Origin: Lysinibacillus sp. 2017
GTDB taxonomy: Bacteria; Bacillota; Bacilli; Bacillales_A; Planococcaceae
DNA: 64,000 nt
Assembly (NCBI RefSeq): GCF_003073375.1
Contig: NZ_CP029002.1
Coordinates: forward strand, 1,474,001 to 1,538,000
Direction: 5' to 3'
Every line of letters starts with the position of its first letter. Positions within the stretch are counted from its first letter, which is position 1. The notes under the pieces are model-generated. The model made no database searches, had not been told where the DNA came from, and saw only the letters and a program-made list of their open reading frames with translations. Positions 8,851-17,651 of this stretch are shown here, one piece after another. A program made the translations under genes and the position numbers.

Positions 8851-10662
8851 ATGAAGAAAAAAATATTTACATCTATTTTGGCATCTGCAGTTGCTATTCC
8901 TGCTGTTGTTTTACCAGTAAACGCAGAGACACCATTTAAAGATATTACTTCGACAAGTCCTTATGCAGAGGCAGTTGCTTTTTTACAGGCGGAAAATATT
9001 ATTGGTGGGTACGATGACCAAACATTCCGTCCTTCGGAAACCATTGCTAGACAGCATGTTATTTCAATTATCAATAAACTAGTAGACTTAAAGCCGGTTC
9101 GTGAGTCGAAATCATTTACAGATATACCGACTACGCATCCATACTTTGACGCAATCCAAAAAGCATATCGTGCAGGCATTATTGATGGTGATCAAAACAA
9201 AAACTTCAATCCGAATGAAGCTATTACACGTGCTCAAGCAGCGAAAATACTAGCCTTAGCGTTTGATTTGAAGGCTGGTAAACAATTTCCATTGCAAGAT
9301 GTACCATTAACACATTGGAGCAATGAATACATTCAAAGGCTTGCCGGAAATGGGATTACAACCATAACAGATAATGGCCTTTTTCAACCAAATGAAAAAT
9401 TAACAAGAGGTCAGTATGCTTTGCTTTTATATCGATTAATCCATATCGAGGGGGAACAACCATTGACACAACATATCGGTCAGTGGAGTGGTCAAATTGA
9501 TATTCCACAAAGCCCTTTAGCAGTTCAACTAAACATATCTGAAAATGGTACAGGCACATTTTCTGTACCAGCTCAAGGAGTAAAGGATTTCCCTGTTAAA
9601 TCTGTTACGGTTACAGGTAATAAAATTCGCGTAGATATTGAGATTGCAGGGTCAAGTATGGTTATTGAAGGAACAGTAGAGAAAGAAAAAATTACAGCGA
9701 CTTTCACGCAAAATGGTATGACGCTTCCACTTACATTAACACCATATGAGGAACCTGAAGAATCAAACGTAGCGTATGAGGAATTAACAATCCCTGTTAC
9801 AGGCGGACAGTTAAAAGTAGCACTTCAAATGCCGACTGTTAAAGCAAACGCACCTGTCCCAGTTGCGATTATCATTGCAGGTTCAGGAGCTACAACGAAA
9901 GATGGCAATACGGTTCTTGGTGACAACAATAGTTTGAAGATGTTAGCGGAAGATTTGGCAGCAAAAGGCATTGCTTCTATTCGCTATGATAAACGCGGTG
10001 TTGGTGATAATATGAGCCTTATTGCTAAAGAAGAGGATTTGACATTTAATGATTTTGCAAAAGATGCAGAAAGTATTGTGAAGGCAGTAAATAGTGATGC
10101 ACGCTTTTCAACTGTTCATATCATCGGACATAGCGAAGGTTCCTTAGTTGGTATGGTCGCTGCTACTTCAAAAAAAGTGGATTCTATCGTTTCAATTGCT
10201 GGCGCAGGTCGACCAATTGAAGAAGTACTCGTTGAACAATTAACAGCTCAGCTACCAGAGGATTTACTGAAGAAGAGTAAAGATATATTAGCGTCGTTGA
10301 AAAAAGGGGAGCTTGTAGCGGATGTCCCTGAAAGCTTATATTCTGTATTCAGACCATCTGTTCAACCATATATGATTTCTTGGTTGCAGTACGATCCAGC
10401 CGAAGTACTGAAAAAGCTCGATGTGCCAACACTTATTGTCCAAGGAAAAAATGACTTACAAGTAAAAATGACGGATTCACAACGCTTAAGTACAGCAAAG
10501 CCGACTGCTAAAATCGTGTACTTCGATAAAATGAATCATGTGTTAAAAGATTCTCCGACTGATCAAGCAGGTAATGTGGCGACGTATACCGATCCATCAC
10601 TTCCACTGGCAGAAGGACTTGTTGATAGTATTACAACGTTTATCTATACAGCCTTAAAGTGA
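8851..10662 (+). CDS. Cell-wall-anchored alpha/beta hydrolase with three SLH domains
   Basis: Secreted 603-aa protein. A signal peptide (residues 1-25, ending PVNA) is followed by three S-layer homology repeats (~30-73, 90-133, 147-190) that bind pyruvylated wall polysaccharide. A beta-rich linker (~200-300) precedes a C-terminal alpha/beta hydrolase of the dienelactone-hydrolase/acyl-esterase type. The catalytic triad can be read as Ser428 in GHSEGS, Asp535 in QGKNDLQ and His563 in MNHVLKD; the strand IASIRYDKRGVG precedes it. Substrate unknown; an esterase acting at the cell surface is the likeliest role. AGGGGGA binding site, own promoter and terminator. Confidence 0.88.
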   Translation: MKKKIFTSILASAVAIPAVVLPVNAETPFKDITSTSPYAEAVAFLQAENIIGGYDDQTFRPSETIARQHVISIINKLVDLKPVRESKSFTDIPTTHPYFDAIQKAYRAGIIDGDQNKNFNPNEAITRAQAAKILALAFDLKAGKQFPLQDVPLTHWSNEYIQRLAGNGITTITDNGLFQPNEKLTRGQYALLLYRLIHIEGEQPLTQHIGQWSGQIDIPQSPLAVQLNISENGTGTFSVPAQGVKDFPVKSVTVTGNKIRVDIEIAGSSMVIEGTVEKEKITATFTQNGMTLPLTLTPYEEPEESNVAYEELTIPVTGGQLKVALQMPTVKANAPVPVAIIIAGSGATTKDGNTVLGDNNSLKMLAEDLAAKGIASIRYDKRGVGDNMSLIAKEEDLTFNDFAKDAESIVKAVNSDARFSTVHIIGHSEGSLVGMVAATSKKVDSIVSIAGAGRPIEEVLVEQLTAQLPEDLLKKSKDILASLKKGELVADVPESLYSVFRPSVQPYMISWLQYDPAEVLKKLDVPTLIVQGKNDLQVKMTDSQRLSTAKPTAKIVYFDKMNHVLKDSPTDQAGNVATYTDPSLPLAEGLVDSITTFIYTALK

Positions 10663-10759
10663 TGACAGAAAATCTTATTGAGTATTGGAAAAAATAGAAG
10701 AGCGATGTGTACGGCTCCTATTTCACCCAAACTCTTCAAGCTATAAATTAAGCCTCTAG

Positions 10760-10803
10760 AGCAGCAAAATCCCATTTAAATTAAGGATTTTGATGCTTTT
10801 TCT
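10760..10803 (+). terminator. Terminator of the SLH hydrolase gene
   Basis: Stem AGCAGCAAAATCC (10760-10772) with 10785-10797, one mismatch, then a T-run. Confidence 0.8.
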
Positions 10804-10999
10804 CTTGTGCAATTAGTAGAATACATAACTTTATAATAACAAAGAATACGAGAAGAAGAATTTGAAATTCGATAAATTATCCCTTGATTTTTACTTGTAT
10901 TACACAAACTTTAGTTAAAATGAACTAATAATATTGTAATTTTTAGAATATTATAAGTTATTAAATGGTAATAAAGACAGATACAATACTAGGTAGAAA

Positions 11000-11008
11000 T
11001 GCTATACT
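11000..11008 (+). promoter_or_regulatory. Extended -10 promoter of the cyclase gene
   Basis: TGCTATACT fits TGnTATAAT with one mismatch and lies ~40 bases before the start codon. The rest of 10804-10999 is AT-rich and shows nothing else. Confidence 0.45.
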
Positions 11009-11047
11009 TAATTATCAGATATTTCAATCAAAAGAATGAGGGATAAT

Positions 11048-12754
11048 ATGGATTTTAATCAGAAAACAAAGCGTAATATTCTGTTGCTGTGGATTTTTAC
11101 AGGGTTGCCACTTATGTATGTATTGTATTTCTTATTTCCGAGCCAACCAATCGACTGGACAATTTTTTTATATTTGAGTATTTTTGCAATCATTACAACT
11201 GCTATTCCATTCCAAGTCGGCAATACGACGATTGTACTTTCGCAATGGGCAACATTAGCTGCCTTTTTGTTATATGGTGTTGGTGCTGAAATGATTGCTG
11301 TTCAACTGAGTATTTTGCCGATTATTTATCAAATGAGAAATCGCCCAGATATGTTTTATCGAATCTTATTTATTTCCTGGATGTTTATGTATACATCTTT
11401 CGTTGCTGCAGGGGCGGTACATTTATTAGGTTTTGAAGTTGGTAATGCGAATCTAATGTATTTACTCATTTATGGGTCTTTATTCGTTATCATCCACTTA
11501 TTTATGAATCATTTGATTTTGTATTTACGTGACCGATTAGTCGGAATCGAAGAGAAGTTTTTTAGTGAGGATATTAAATGGGATTATAGCAGTATAGCGA
11601 TTACTATACCTTTTGCCATTTCTTTAGTAATTATGATTAAAGAATTGGGAGTAGCTGCAATCTTCTTGCTTGGAATTCCGTTCTTTGCGATAACATATGT
11701 TGTGAAAATTTATAATATATCAGAACGTGTTAATTATTCATTAAGTAAAGCGAGTAATTTCGGGCATGAGTTGGCAGATCGTTTAAGTGCTCAGCAAATC
11801 ATAGATTTATTTATGAACCGCGTAAGTCAACTTTTTGCTCATGATGATATGTATATTGTAGATCATATTCTAGGGAAATATGTTATTCTGCGTGCTCGAG
11901 TGGATGGGATAGATATCGATGTCCAAGCGGAGTCAGAGTCGATTCGAAAATCCTTTATTCATTGTTGCTTTCAAACAGAAGAGAAACGAATTTATGGAAA
12001 TGCCAAAGAATGGGTAAAAGAAGCACCTGACTTCCTGTCTCCTGATATGAATAGTGTCATGATTGTTCCTATTCACCGCAATCAACGCACAGAAGGGATG
12101 GTCATTTTAGCGGCTCGTAAGAAAAATGCGTTTGAAAAGTACCAAATGGATATCGTTCATTTATTGTCGACCTATTTTGCTGTGTCTCTTGAAAAAGCTA
12201 AATATTTAAATGCAGCAGTTGAGAAAAGCGAATCGTGTGCACTGACAGGTCTTTATAATTATCGTTATTTGGATAAAATGTTAGCGATGGAGCAAGAACG
12301 TATGGAAGCCAATCCGCATCTACAGTATTCTTTATTAATGATGGATATTGACCATTTTAAACGAATAAATGATACGTTTGGACATCATGCAGGAAATATC
12401 GTGTTAAAAGATTTTGCTAAAATGTTAGAAAGTCTCGTCCCAGATGGTGCCATTTTAGCACGTTATGGGGGAGAAGAGTTTGTTATGCTTGTCCCTCATC
12501 TAAGTAAAAGTGATGCAACAGAGTTAGGTGAGAGAATACGCCAAAAAGTAGAAAATACACCATTCTTAATTGAAACAGATTTGGCGGAAGCTCCTCGTGA
12601 AGAAATTATATTTTTGACGGTAAGTATTGGAGTTTCCCATGCCCCGGATGATACCGAGGAAACGAAAGGACTATTACGCAATGCCGATCGTGCTCTCTAT
12701 ATTGGGGCAAAGCAAGCAGGGCGGAATAAAGTTGCACAATATGTAAGAATATAA
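11048..12754 (+). CDS. Membrane GAF-GGDEF diguanylate cyclase
   Basis: Makes the second messenger c-di-GMP. Residues ~10-220 hold six or more membrane spans, ~230-395 a GAF-like sensor domain, and ~400-565 the GGDEF domain (LTGLYNYRYLD, MDIDHFKRINDTFGHH). The active-site motif is GGEEF (residues ~474-478), which supports catalysis. The product-inhibition motif RxxD is absent five residues before GGEEF, where the sequence is PDGA. ATG 11048 is preferred to ATG 11036 because GAGGG lies 5 bases before it. Confidence 0.88.
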   Translation: MDFNQKTKRNILLLWIFTGLPLMYVLYFLFPSQPIDWTIFLYLSIFAIITTAIPFQVGNTTIVLSQWATLAAFLLYGVGAEMIAVQLSILPIIYQMRNRPDMFYRILFISWMFMYTSFVAAGAVHLLGFEVGNANLMYLLIYGSLFVIIHLFMNHLILYLRDRLVGIEEKFFSEDIKWDYSSIAITIPFAISLVIMIKELGVAAIFLLGIPFFAITYVVKIYNISERVNYSLSKASNFGHELADRLSAQQIIDLFMNRVSQLFAHDDMYIVDHILGKYVILRARVDGIDIDVQAESESIRKSFIHCCFQTEEKRIYGNAKEWVKEAPDFLSPDMNSVMIVPIHRNQRTEGMVILAARKKNAFEKYQMDIVHLLSTYFAVSLEKAKYLNAAVEKSESCALTGLYNYRYLDKMLAMEQERMEANPHLQYSLLMMDIDHFKRINDTFGHHAGNIVLKDFAKMLESLVPDGAILARYGGEEFVMLVPHLSKSDATELGERIRQKVENTPFLIETDLAEAPREEIIFLTVSIGVSHAPDDTEETKGLLRNADRALYIGAKQAGRNKVAQYVRI

Positions 12755-12780
12755 AGCTAATGTGTTGTCTAGTATAATGA

Positions 12781-12822
12781 AAAAAACGAATTTCAATCAT
12801 GAATGATGAAATTCGTTTTTTT
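12781..12822. terminator. Bidirectional terminator
   Basis: Perfect stem AAAAAACGAATTTC (12781-12794) with 12808-12821; T-runs on both strands. Separates the convergent cyclase and ABC operons. Confidence 0.85.
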
Positions 12823-12915
12823 CTTGTTTTTAAATATCCACATACTTCTTTAATTTATTGAAGTTTGTTTGCTATTTGGATAAATGCTGTAACATCATTA
12901 ATTTATACTTTCGTT

Positions 12916-13782
12916 TTATTTATGCTTTTTCAAAAAGACAATTGCAGATAAAAAGCCTAACAAGATGATTGTACCGACTATAAAAAGAATGCTCGTTGTC
13001 CCTGAAATAATCGAGCCGTTTATCTTATATACAACTCCAAAGTTCAACATATAATCTTCTGCAAATTCTACATTTCCACCAAATACTTTATCAAAAGAAT
13101 CCGTCATAAAAGTATTTCTTAAAAGAACTGTAATATGACTGACAGGAAAAAAGTGGATGATTGATTGCACATAGTTCGGAAGAGCTGACATAGGAACATA
13201 AATGCCACATAAAAATCCAAGTACTGTTCCGATAATTGTATTAACTGTAGAAAATGCCGTTTCAGTGTTCACAAATAACACAATAAATAAATTGATCATA
13301 CTACTCATCATCACAGCCAAAATTAATATACCAATCACTTTCATCAGCGCAATTATAGAAAGGAATTCACCGCCAATAGAGACGATAAATATTTCACAGC
13401 AAATAAAGCCAATAAAGGTCATGATAAAACCGATAATAAACGAACTAATAACATAACTTAGTTGAATTTTGAAGCGCGATGCATCCGTTACTAAAAAATC
13501 TGCGGTAATTTTTGATTCGATGTCCTTGATATAGATTCCGAACGTCGCTAAAGTCGTGGTCATCGCGATAATTGATAATAATCCAGCGACCATCCATTCA
13601 CTTACCATTACTTCAATTGCTGGTGAGATAGGGACATATTGTTCAATCGAACTAACTTGTAGCTTTTGTAAGAAAATTACGTAAACACCGATTAGGATAA
13701 GTACCGATAAAAGTGAAAAAAAGACGAGTACTTTATCACGTAGAAACACTTTATTATTTCGACTTACTAAACTCCATAACAT
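12916..13782 (-). CDS. ABC-2 type transporter permease
   Basis: Six-span integral membrane permease of 288 aa. Family features are the N-terminal cytoplasmic helix RNNKVFLRDK and the motif GIYVPMSALPNYVQ near the last third, typical of DrrB-like ABC-2 permeases. Pairs with the ATPase encoded immediately upstream. ATG at 13782 is chosen because AGGTG lies 6 bases upstream; a GTG at 13791 is the alternative. Last gene of a LytTR-DUF3021-ATPase-permease operon. Confidence 0.85.
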   Translation of the reverse strand: MLWSLVSRNNKVFLRDKVLVFFSLLSVLILIGVYVIFLQKLQVSSIEQYVPISPAIEVMVSEWMVAGLLSIIAMTTTLATFGIYIKDIESKITADFLVTDASRFKIQLSYVISSFIIGFIMTFIGFICCEIFIVSIGGEFLSIIALMKVIGILILAVMMSSMINLFIVLFVNTETAFSTVNTIIGTVLGFLCGIYVPMSALPNYVQSIIHFFPVSHITVLLRNTFMTDSFDKVFGGNVEFAEDYMLNFGVVYKINGSIISGTTSILFIVGTIILLGFLSAIVFLKKHK

Positions 13783-13791
13783 GAGGAACAC

Positions 13792-14703
13792 CTACTTTTC
13801 TTCGTTTATTTGAATGAAAACTTGATCAATAGAGCCTTTCACGACTTCAAACGATGTAATAAACGGGGAAATTCTTTGAATAATTGGAATCGCATCCATC
13901 GTAGAAGGTAGCTTCACTTTGTATACATCGCCAGCTAAAGCCATGTCTAAGTCAATGAGTGCAGTGATTTCATGTACACGGACATCACTTTTTAGTGCAA
14001 TAATAAGTTGGTCAGATGCATATTGTTCTTTTAATTCGTTTGGTGTACCTTGTGCGACAATCTCTCCTCTTTTAATGATGACAATTTGGTCAGCATTTGC
14101 CGCTTCTTCCATATAGTGCGTCGTTAAAAAAATCGTCATATTTGATTCTTGTCTTAGTCGTTCAATCGTTTCCCATACGAACCTTCGCGTATGTGGATCA
14201 AGTCCTGTTGTGGGTTCGTCTAAAAATAATACGTTTGGTTTATGGATGATTGCACGGGCAATATCCGCACGACGTCTTTGCCCACCTGATAACTGGCCGT
14301 ATTTCTTTGATTCTATGTCTTCTAATTGTAAATATTTATAGACAAATTCATAATTTTCCTTTAGTTGAGCTTTTGGCATATTATAAAAACGCCCGCGATG
14401 GATAATATTTTCTTTAACCGTGAGCAGTGGGTCTAGTAAACTCTGTTGAAAAACGATACCAATTGATTGGCGTATAGATTGGTTGTGATTAACCGTACCT
14501 AGTGTGTGTCCATTGATCACTACATCACCACTCGTTTTTTCAAGTAACGTGCATAGTATTTCAATCGTTGTCGACTTACCGGCACCATTGCTTCCTAAAA
14601 ATGCAAAAAATGATCCCTTTTTTACTGAAAAACTGATTCCCTTTACAGCTGTAACATTACCGTACTGCTTTTTTAAGTCTTGAACTTTAATCGCATAAGT
14701 CAT
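13792..14703 (-). CDS. ABC transporter ATP-binding protein (DrrA/CcmA type)
   Basis: Powers the neighbouring ABC-2 permease. Walker A is GSNGAGKST, the signature is QLSGGQRRRADIARA, Walker B is VLFLDEPTTGLD and the H-loop is LTTHYMEEA. At 303 aa it includes the C-terminal extension found in drug/antibiotic exporters of this type. Four-base overlap with the DUF3021 gene upstream (14700-14703). Substrate unknown; bacteriocins, lipids or drugs are plausible for this class. Confidence 0.9.
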   Translation of the reverse strand: MTYAIKVQDLKKQYGNVTAVKGISFSVKKGSFFAFLGSNGAGKSTTIEILCTLLEKTSGDVVINGHTLGTVNHNQSIRQSIGIVFQQSLLDPLLTVKENIIHRGRFYNMPKAQLKENYEFVYKYLQLEDIESKKYGQLSGGQRRRADIARAIIHKPNVLFLDEPTTGLDPHTRRFVWETIERLRQESNMTIFLTTHYMEEAANADQIVIIKRGEIVAQGTPNELKEQYASDQLIIALKSDVRVHEITALIDLDMALAGDVYKVKLPSTMDAIPIIQRISPFITSFEVVKGSIDQVFIQINEEK

Positions 14704-15116
14704 TCTTGCTCGCCTCGACTTTCTTGTAAGATTTCATTCATACGTTTAATGTCTTTTTTTTGTGTCATTAAAATAAATAGCCATACAATGATATAAATGA
14801 TAGTAATTCGAATGAATAATGCAACAATGGTCATCGGTTGTTCCATTGAAAACCAACTGCCAAAAATGCCGATTGTGAAAGCAGATGAAACAACGATAAT
14901 ATAGTGAACGGCTAAAACAGCAATGTAAGGCCATTGATTTAACTTAAATATATTGTTTGCGCAGCCAATCATGAGACCTAAAGCTAGTGCTAATAAAAAT
15001 TCCTCTATTAGTTCATCACCAGCCCATAATGCAGTGGGCTCTCTAAAAGAAATTAATGCAATGGTGAAATAGGATGTGAAAACACTTACGAAACAGCTAA
15101 TTAAAAAGTTTCTCAT
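14700..15116 (-). CDS. DUF3021 membrane protein
   Basis: 138-aa membrane protein with four predicted spans and a charged C-terminal tail (KKDIKRMNEILQESRGEQE). DUF3021 proteins are regularly encoded next to LytTR regulators, as here, and are thought to modulate them at the membrane; that role is inference. The gene abuts the LytTR gene upstream and overlaps the ATPase gene downstream by 4 bases. Confidence 0.8.
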   Translation of the reverse strand: MRNFLISCFVSVFTSYFTIALISFREPTALWAGDELIEEFLLALALGLMIGCANNIFKLNQWPYIAVLAVHYIIVVSSAFTIGIFGSWFSMEQPMTIVALFIRITIIYIIVWLFILMTQKKDIKRMNEILQESRGEQE

Positions 15117-15566
15117 CTACTTTTCCCTCCCTAATCCAAGTGCTTCTTTAAGTAATTTAAAATAATTTCGACTTACAGGTACTGTCGCTTCGTTTGATAA
15201 CACTATTTGTGGGTTGCCAAGCACTTTCGATTGAATGGAAACGATTTTATTGAGATTGACGAGCATCGATTTGTTGACACGTATAAAGGCTGAGCTGAAG
15301 CGTTCCTCTAATTCATATAATTTATTTTTTGCCTCAAACTCTTCTTCATCTGTTTGAAGGTAGACTTTGCCATCTTCAGTAAAAATCGTGAAAATTTCTT
15401 GCGGTTTGAGTAGATGGATATCTGTATTCAAGTAACCAATAAGATTTTCCAGTTGTGTATTGTTTATTTTTTTCATGAGCTGTTTCACATTGTCATCATA
15501 TAGTGGTGCATGGATATGCACTTCGATTTCTTGGCGCTCGTTTTCGATATGCAAATGGACTTTCAT
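15117..15566 (-). CDS. LytTR-type DNA-binding regulator
   Basis: 149-aa transcription regulator without a receiver domain. The LytTR domain occupies ~55-147 with typical segments FTIFTEDGKVYLQTDEEEF, FIRVNKSMLVNLNKI and VSRNYFKLLKEALG. The N-terminal ~50 residues form a small beta-rich module common in the LytTR-DUF3021 group. AAAGGAG lies upstream of ATG 15566. It heads the operon with DUF3021 and ABC genes and probably binds the direct repeats at 15629-15670. Confidence 0.88.
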   Translation of the reverse strand: MKVHLHIENERQEIEVHIHAPLYDDNVKQLMKKINNTQLENLIGYLNTDIHLLKPQEIFTIFTEDGKVYLQTDEEEFEAKNKLYELEERFSSAFIRVNKSMLVNLNKIVSIQSKVLGNPQIVLSNEATVPVSRNYFKLLKEALGLGREK

Positions 15567-15616
15567 ATGGAGCTCCTTTCTTACGTTGAGTTTATCATCG
15601 AATATAAAACCTCAAT

Positions 15617-15670
15617 GGTTTTTGTATGTAAGTGGTTAAAATGGTTAATTAAACGGTAATAAATGGTATA
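15617..15670 (-). promoter_or_regulatory. Array of LytTR-like direct repeats
   Basis: Read on the minus strand, ACC(A/G)TTTA-like units recur: TACCATTTA, TACCGTTTA, AACCATTTT and AACCACTTA, with GGT cores on the plus strand at 15665, 15655, 15643 and 15634 and a fifth at 15617. LytTR proteins bind direct repeats near ACCGTTNA about a helical turn apart. The spacings 10, 12 and 9 fit one face of DNA. The array is 50-100 bp upstream of the LytTR gene, so autoregulation is likely. Confidence 0.5.
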
Positions 15671-15774
15671 TAAGGAGAAATGTTTAAATCTACTTAATTG
15701 TAACTTAGAAAACGATATTTTCGATACATAATGTACAATTTTGAAAAATGGAGTAAAAAGGGGTACTTGCATTT

Positions 15775-15990
15775 ATGTTTTCAAACAATTTCCTATTCTT
15801 TAAAATAGATGTAACTGATCAAAAGTACAAATTGATGGTATTGATTTTGAAGGCTATTTTTATTTACTATTCACTCAATAATTTTAGCGTGTTCCAAATG
15901 GTGAACAAACACAAGAAACATTCAATTATTTGAAAATTCTAAATTATTTCCTGGAAAATAAAAATTACTTCCTAGGTTGAAATATTTCTT
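15775..15990 (+). pseudogene. Possible decayed short gene
   Basis: Coding-like runs appear in shifting frames: a 51-residue frame from ATG 15775, then IDFEGYFYLLFTQ and VPNGEQTQETFNYLKI in others, each closed by stops. I see no binding site that serves a complete product and do not recognise the family. Confidence 0.25.
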
Positions 15991-16111
15991 TGTTTTACAA
16001 ATGAAGAAACGGCAATATTTATTTGCTATTTGTTGGTTGTGAAATTAATTGATTTGATAAAAATAAACGTTTGTTCTACAATGGAAAAAGTTGTAAACGG
16101 GGGTGTGTTTT

Positions 16112-16681
16112 GTGAGACCTAATTTAACAAAAGATATTAGTATAGAAAGTTTTAGAGATTACTATTGGTTAAAAGAGGAATTACAATCATTTTGTAAAGA
16201 AAATGGAATAAGTACTTCTGGCTCTAAAATAGAAATTTTTGTTAGAATCGAAACATTTCTTCTGACGGGGGAAATAAAAAAGTCTATCAGAAAATCAAGT
16301 GTAAATAAGAACGTAGAACCACAAATAGATTTAAGTTTGAATACAGTTATTACAGAAAACCATCGTTGTAGTCAAGATGTAAGAGCGTTCTTTAAGACAG
16401 TAATCCCTAAATTCCACTTTTCTACTTATATTCAAAACTACTTTAAAAATAACGTTGGAAAGACTTATCGTCATGTTGTAAATGCTTGGTATGAGGAAGA
16501 GGAACTCAAGAAAAACCCTTCGTACAAGAAAAAAATTGCACCTCAATTCGAATATAACCAATTCATTCGCGACTTTTTTGCAGACCCTAAAAATCAAGGA
16601 ATCAGTCGTGAAAAAGCGATAGAAGAATGGAATGAAATCAAGAAATTGCCTGGAAGCAACAAATATGAATCCAATAAATAA
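16112..16681 (+). CDS. SAP-like and DUF6434 domain protein
   Basis: 189-aa basic protein. The N-terminal segment FRDYYWLKEELQSFCKENG plus the following helix resembles a SAP helix-turn-helix, a nucleic-acid-binding fold. The C-terminal half (from ENHRCSQDVRAFFKTV to SREKAIEEWNEIKK) fits DUF6434, a domain often joined to SAP. GTG 16112 has GGGGG seven bases upstream and is preferred over GTG 16103. Function unknown; DNA or RNA binding is inferred. Followed closely by a P-loop kinase gene. Confidence 0.7.
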   Translation: MRPNLTKDISIESFRDYYWLKEELQSFCKENGISTSGSKIEIFVRIETFLLTGEIKKSIRKSSVNKNVEPQIDLSLNTVITENHRCSQDVRAFFKTVIPKFHFSTYIQNYFKNNVGKTYRHVVNAWYEEEELKKNPSYKKKIAPQFEYNQFIRDFFADPKNQGISREKAIEEWNEIKKLPGSNKYESNK

Positions 16682-16768
16682 CCTTAGTATTTGAAAAACC
16701 TTGTTATTTTAGTACTCAGAAAAGTGTGGAAAGCCGAAAAAATCAAATGTAAATGGGGTATACGAACA

Positions 16769-17296
16769 TTGTTTTTCATTCAAATGTCTGGTGTTCCTGG
16801 CTCTGGAAAATCCACATTAGCACGTGAAATTGCCAAAAGAACAGGTTGTATCATCGTTGATCACGATATCGTAAAAACTGCATTATTGAATTCTATGGAG
16901 GAAATTAATATGGATGGGAAATTAGCTGGGAAAATATCATATAATATTGATTTTTCGTTGGTGGACTTTCATTTATCCCTTGGGCAGAACGTAATACTTG
17001 ATAGCCCGTGTTTATATGATGAGATGATTGAAAAGGGGACAAAATTATCTGCAAAGTATAACGCAAACTATAAATACATAGAGTGCTATCTTGAAGATTT
17101 CACTGAAATCAATCACCGGTTAAAGAGTCGACAAAAGATGCTTAGTCAAATTACTGAATTTCAATCAGAAACTAATTTTTACACGACACTTCAAGGTAGT
17201 AAAAAACCTTTAGTTAATGGCTCTATTGTTGTGAATACAGCGAATATTTTAGAATCGTATATAGAAGATGTTATGCGTTATGTGATTACGGACTGA
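16769..17296 (+). CDS. P-loop kinase (AAA/zeta-like nucleotide kinase)
   Basis: About 175-aa ATPase with Walker A GVPGSGKST near the N-terminus, then a DHD motif (VDHDIVKTA) and NVILDSPCLYDE as the likely Walker B strand. The fold is that of small-molecule or zeta-toxin-like kinases; the substrate cannot be told. The start is uncertain. TTG 16769 gives the family-like N-terminus LFFIQMSGVPG with GGGG 10 bases upstream; a TTG at 16691 would add 26 residues of unlikely sequence. Confidence 0.65.
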   Translation: MFFIQMSGVPGSGKSTLAREIAKRTGCIIVDHDIVKTALLNSMEEINMDGKLAGKISYNIDFSLVDFHLSLGQNVILDSPCLYDEMIEKGTKLSAKYNANYKYIECYLEDFTEINHRLKSRQKMLSQITEFQSETNFYTTLQGSKKPLVNGSIVVNTANILESYIEDVMRYVITD

Positions 17297-17384
17297 TATT
17301 TTTTTGTGTAGGCGGTTTATTATAAAAACATTGACACAATTCAATTTTATTGGATATAATGCTTTTCAAATATAAATTCTTAGA

Positions 17385-17613
17385 AAAAGAGAGTAGTTTA
17401 TGTGGGATTTGGTCAGCGAGTTGGGAAATGGTGAGAGCCCAGTACAAAGAGCATAAATGAACCGCACTTTGGAGAAGCTTCTTGAAATGATAGTAGGGAA
17501 TGCCGGGGAGTCACCTCGTTAACAATGGAAAGTGGTCACAGATTGTGGCAACTAGAGTGGTACCACGGGAAACTATACTCTCGTCTCTTATACATAGAGA
17601 CGGGAGTTTTTTT
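17385..17613 (+). ncRNA. T-box riboswitch of argS
   Basis: tRNA-sensing leader upstream of arginyl-tRNA synthetase. The conserved T-box AGAGTGGTACCACGG is at 17554-17568. The terminator stem ACTCTCGTCTCT (17577-17588) pairs with 17596-17607 and is followed by TTTTTTT. A Stem I region precedes it. The triplet CGC at 17463-17465 (GAACCGCAC) is a candidate arginine specifier. Uncharged tRNA-Arg would stabilise the antiterminator and allow argS transcription. Confidence 0.92.
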
Positions 17614-17651
17614 ATGGATAAAAATAAAAGAATTCAAGGAGAGAACATGAA

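Noticed and set aside
12916-15566. Bacteriocin or lantibiotic cluster around the ABC genes
   Set aside because: No precursor peptide, modification enzyme or immunity gene is visible nearby; only the regulator-DUF3021-ABC cassette is supported.
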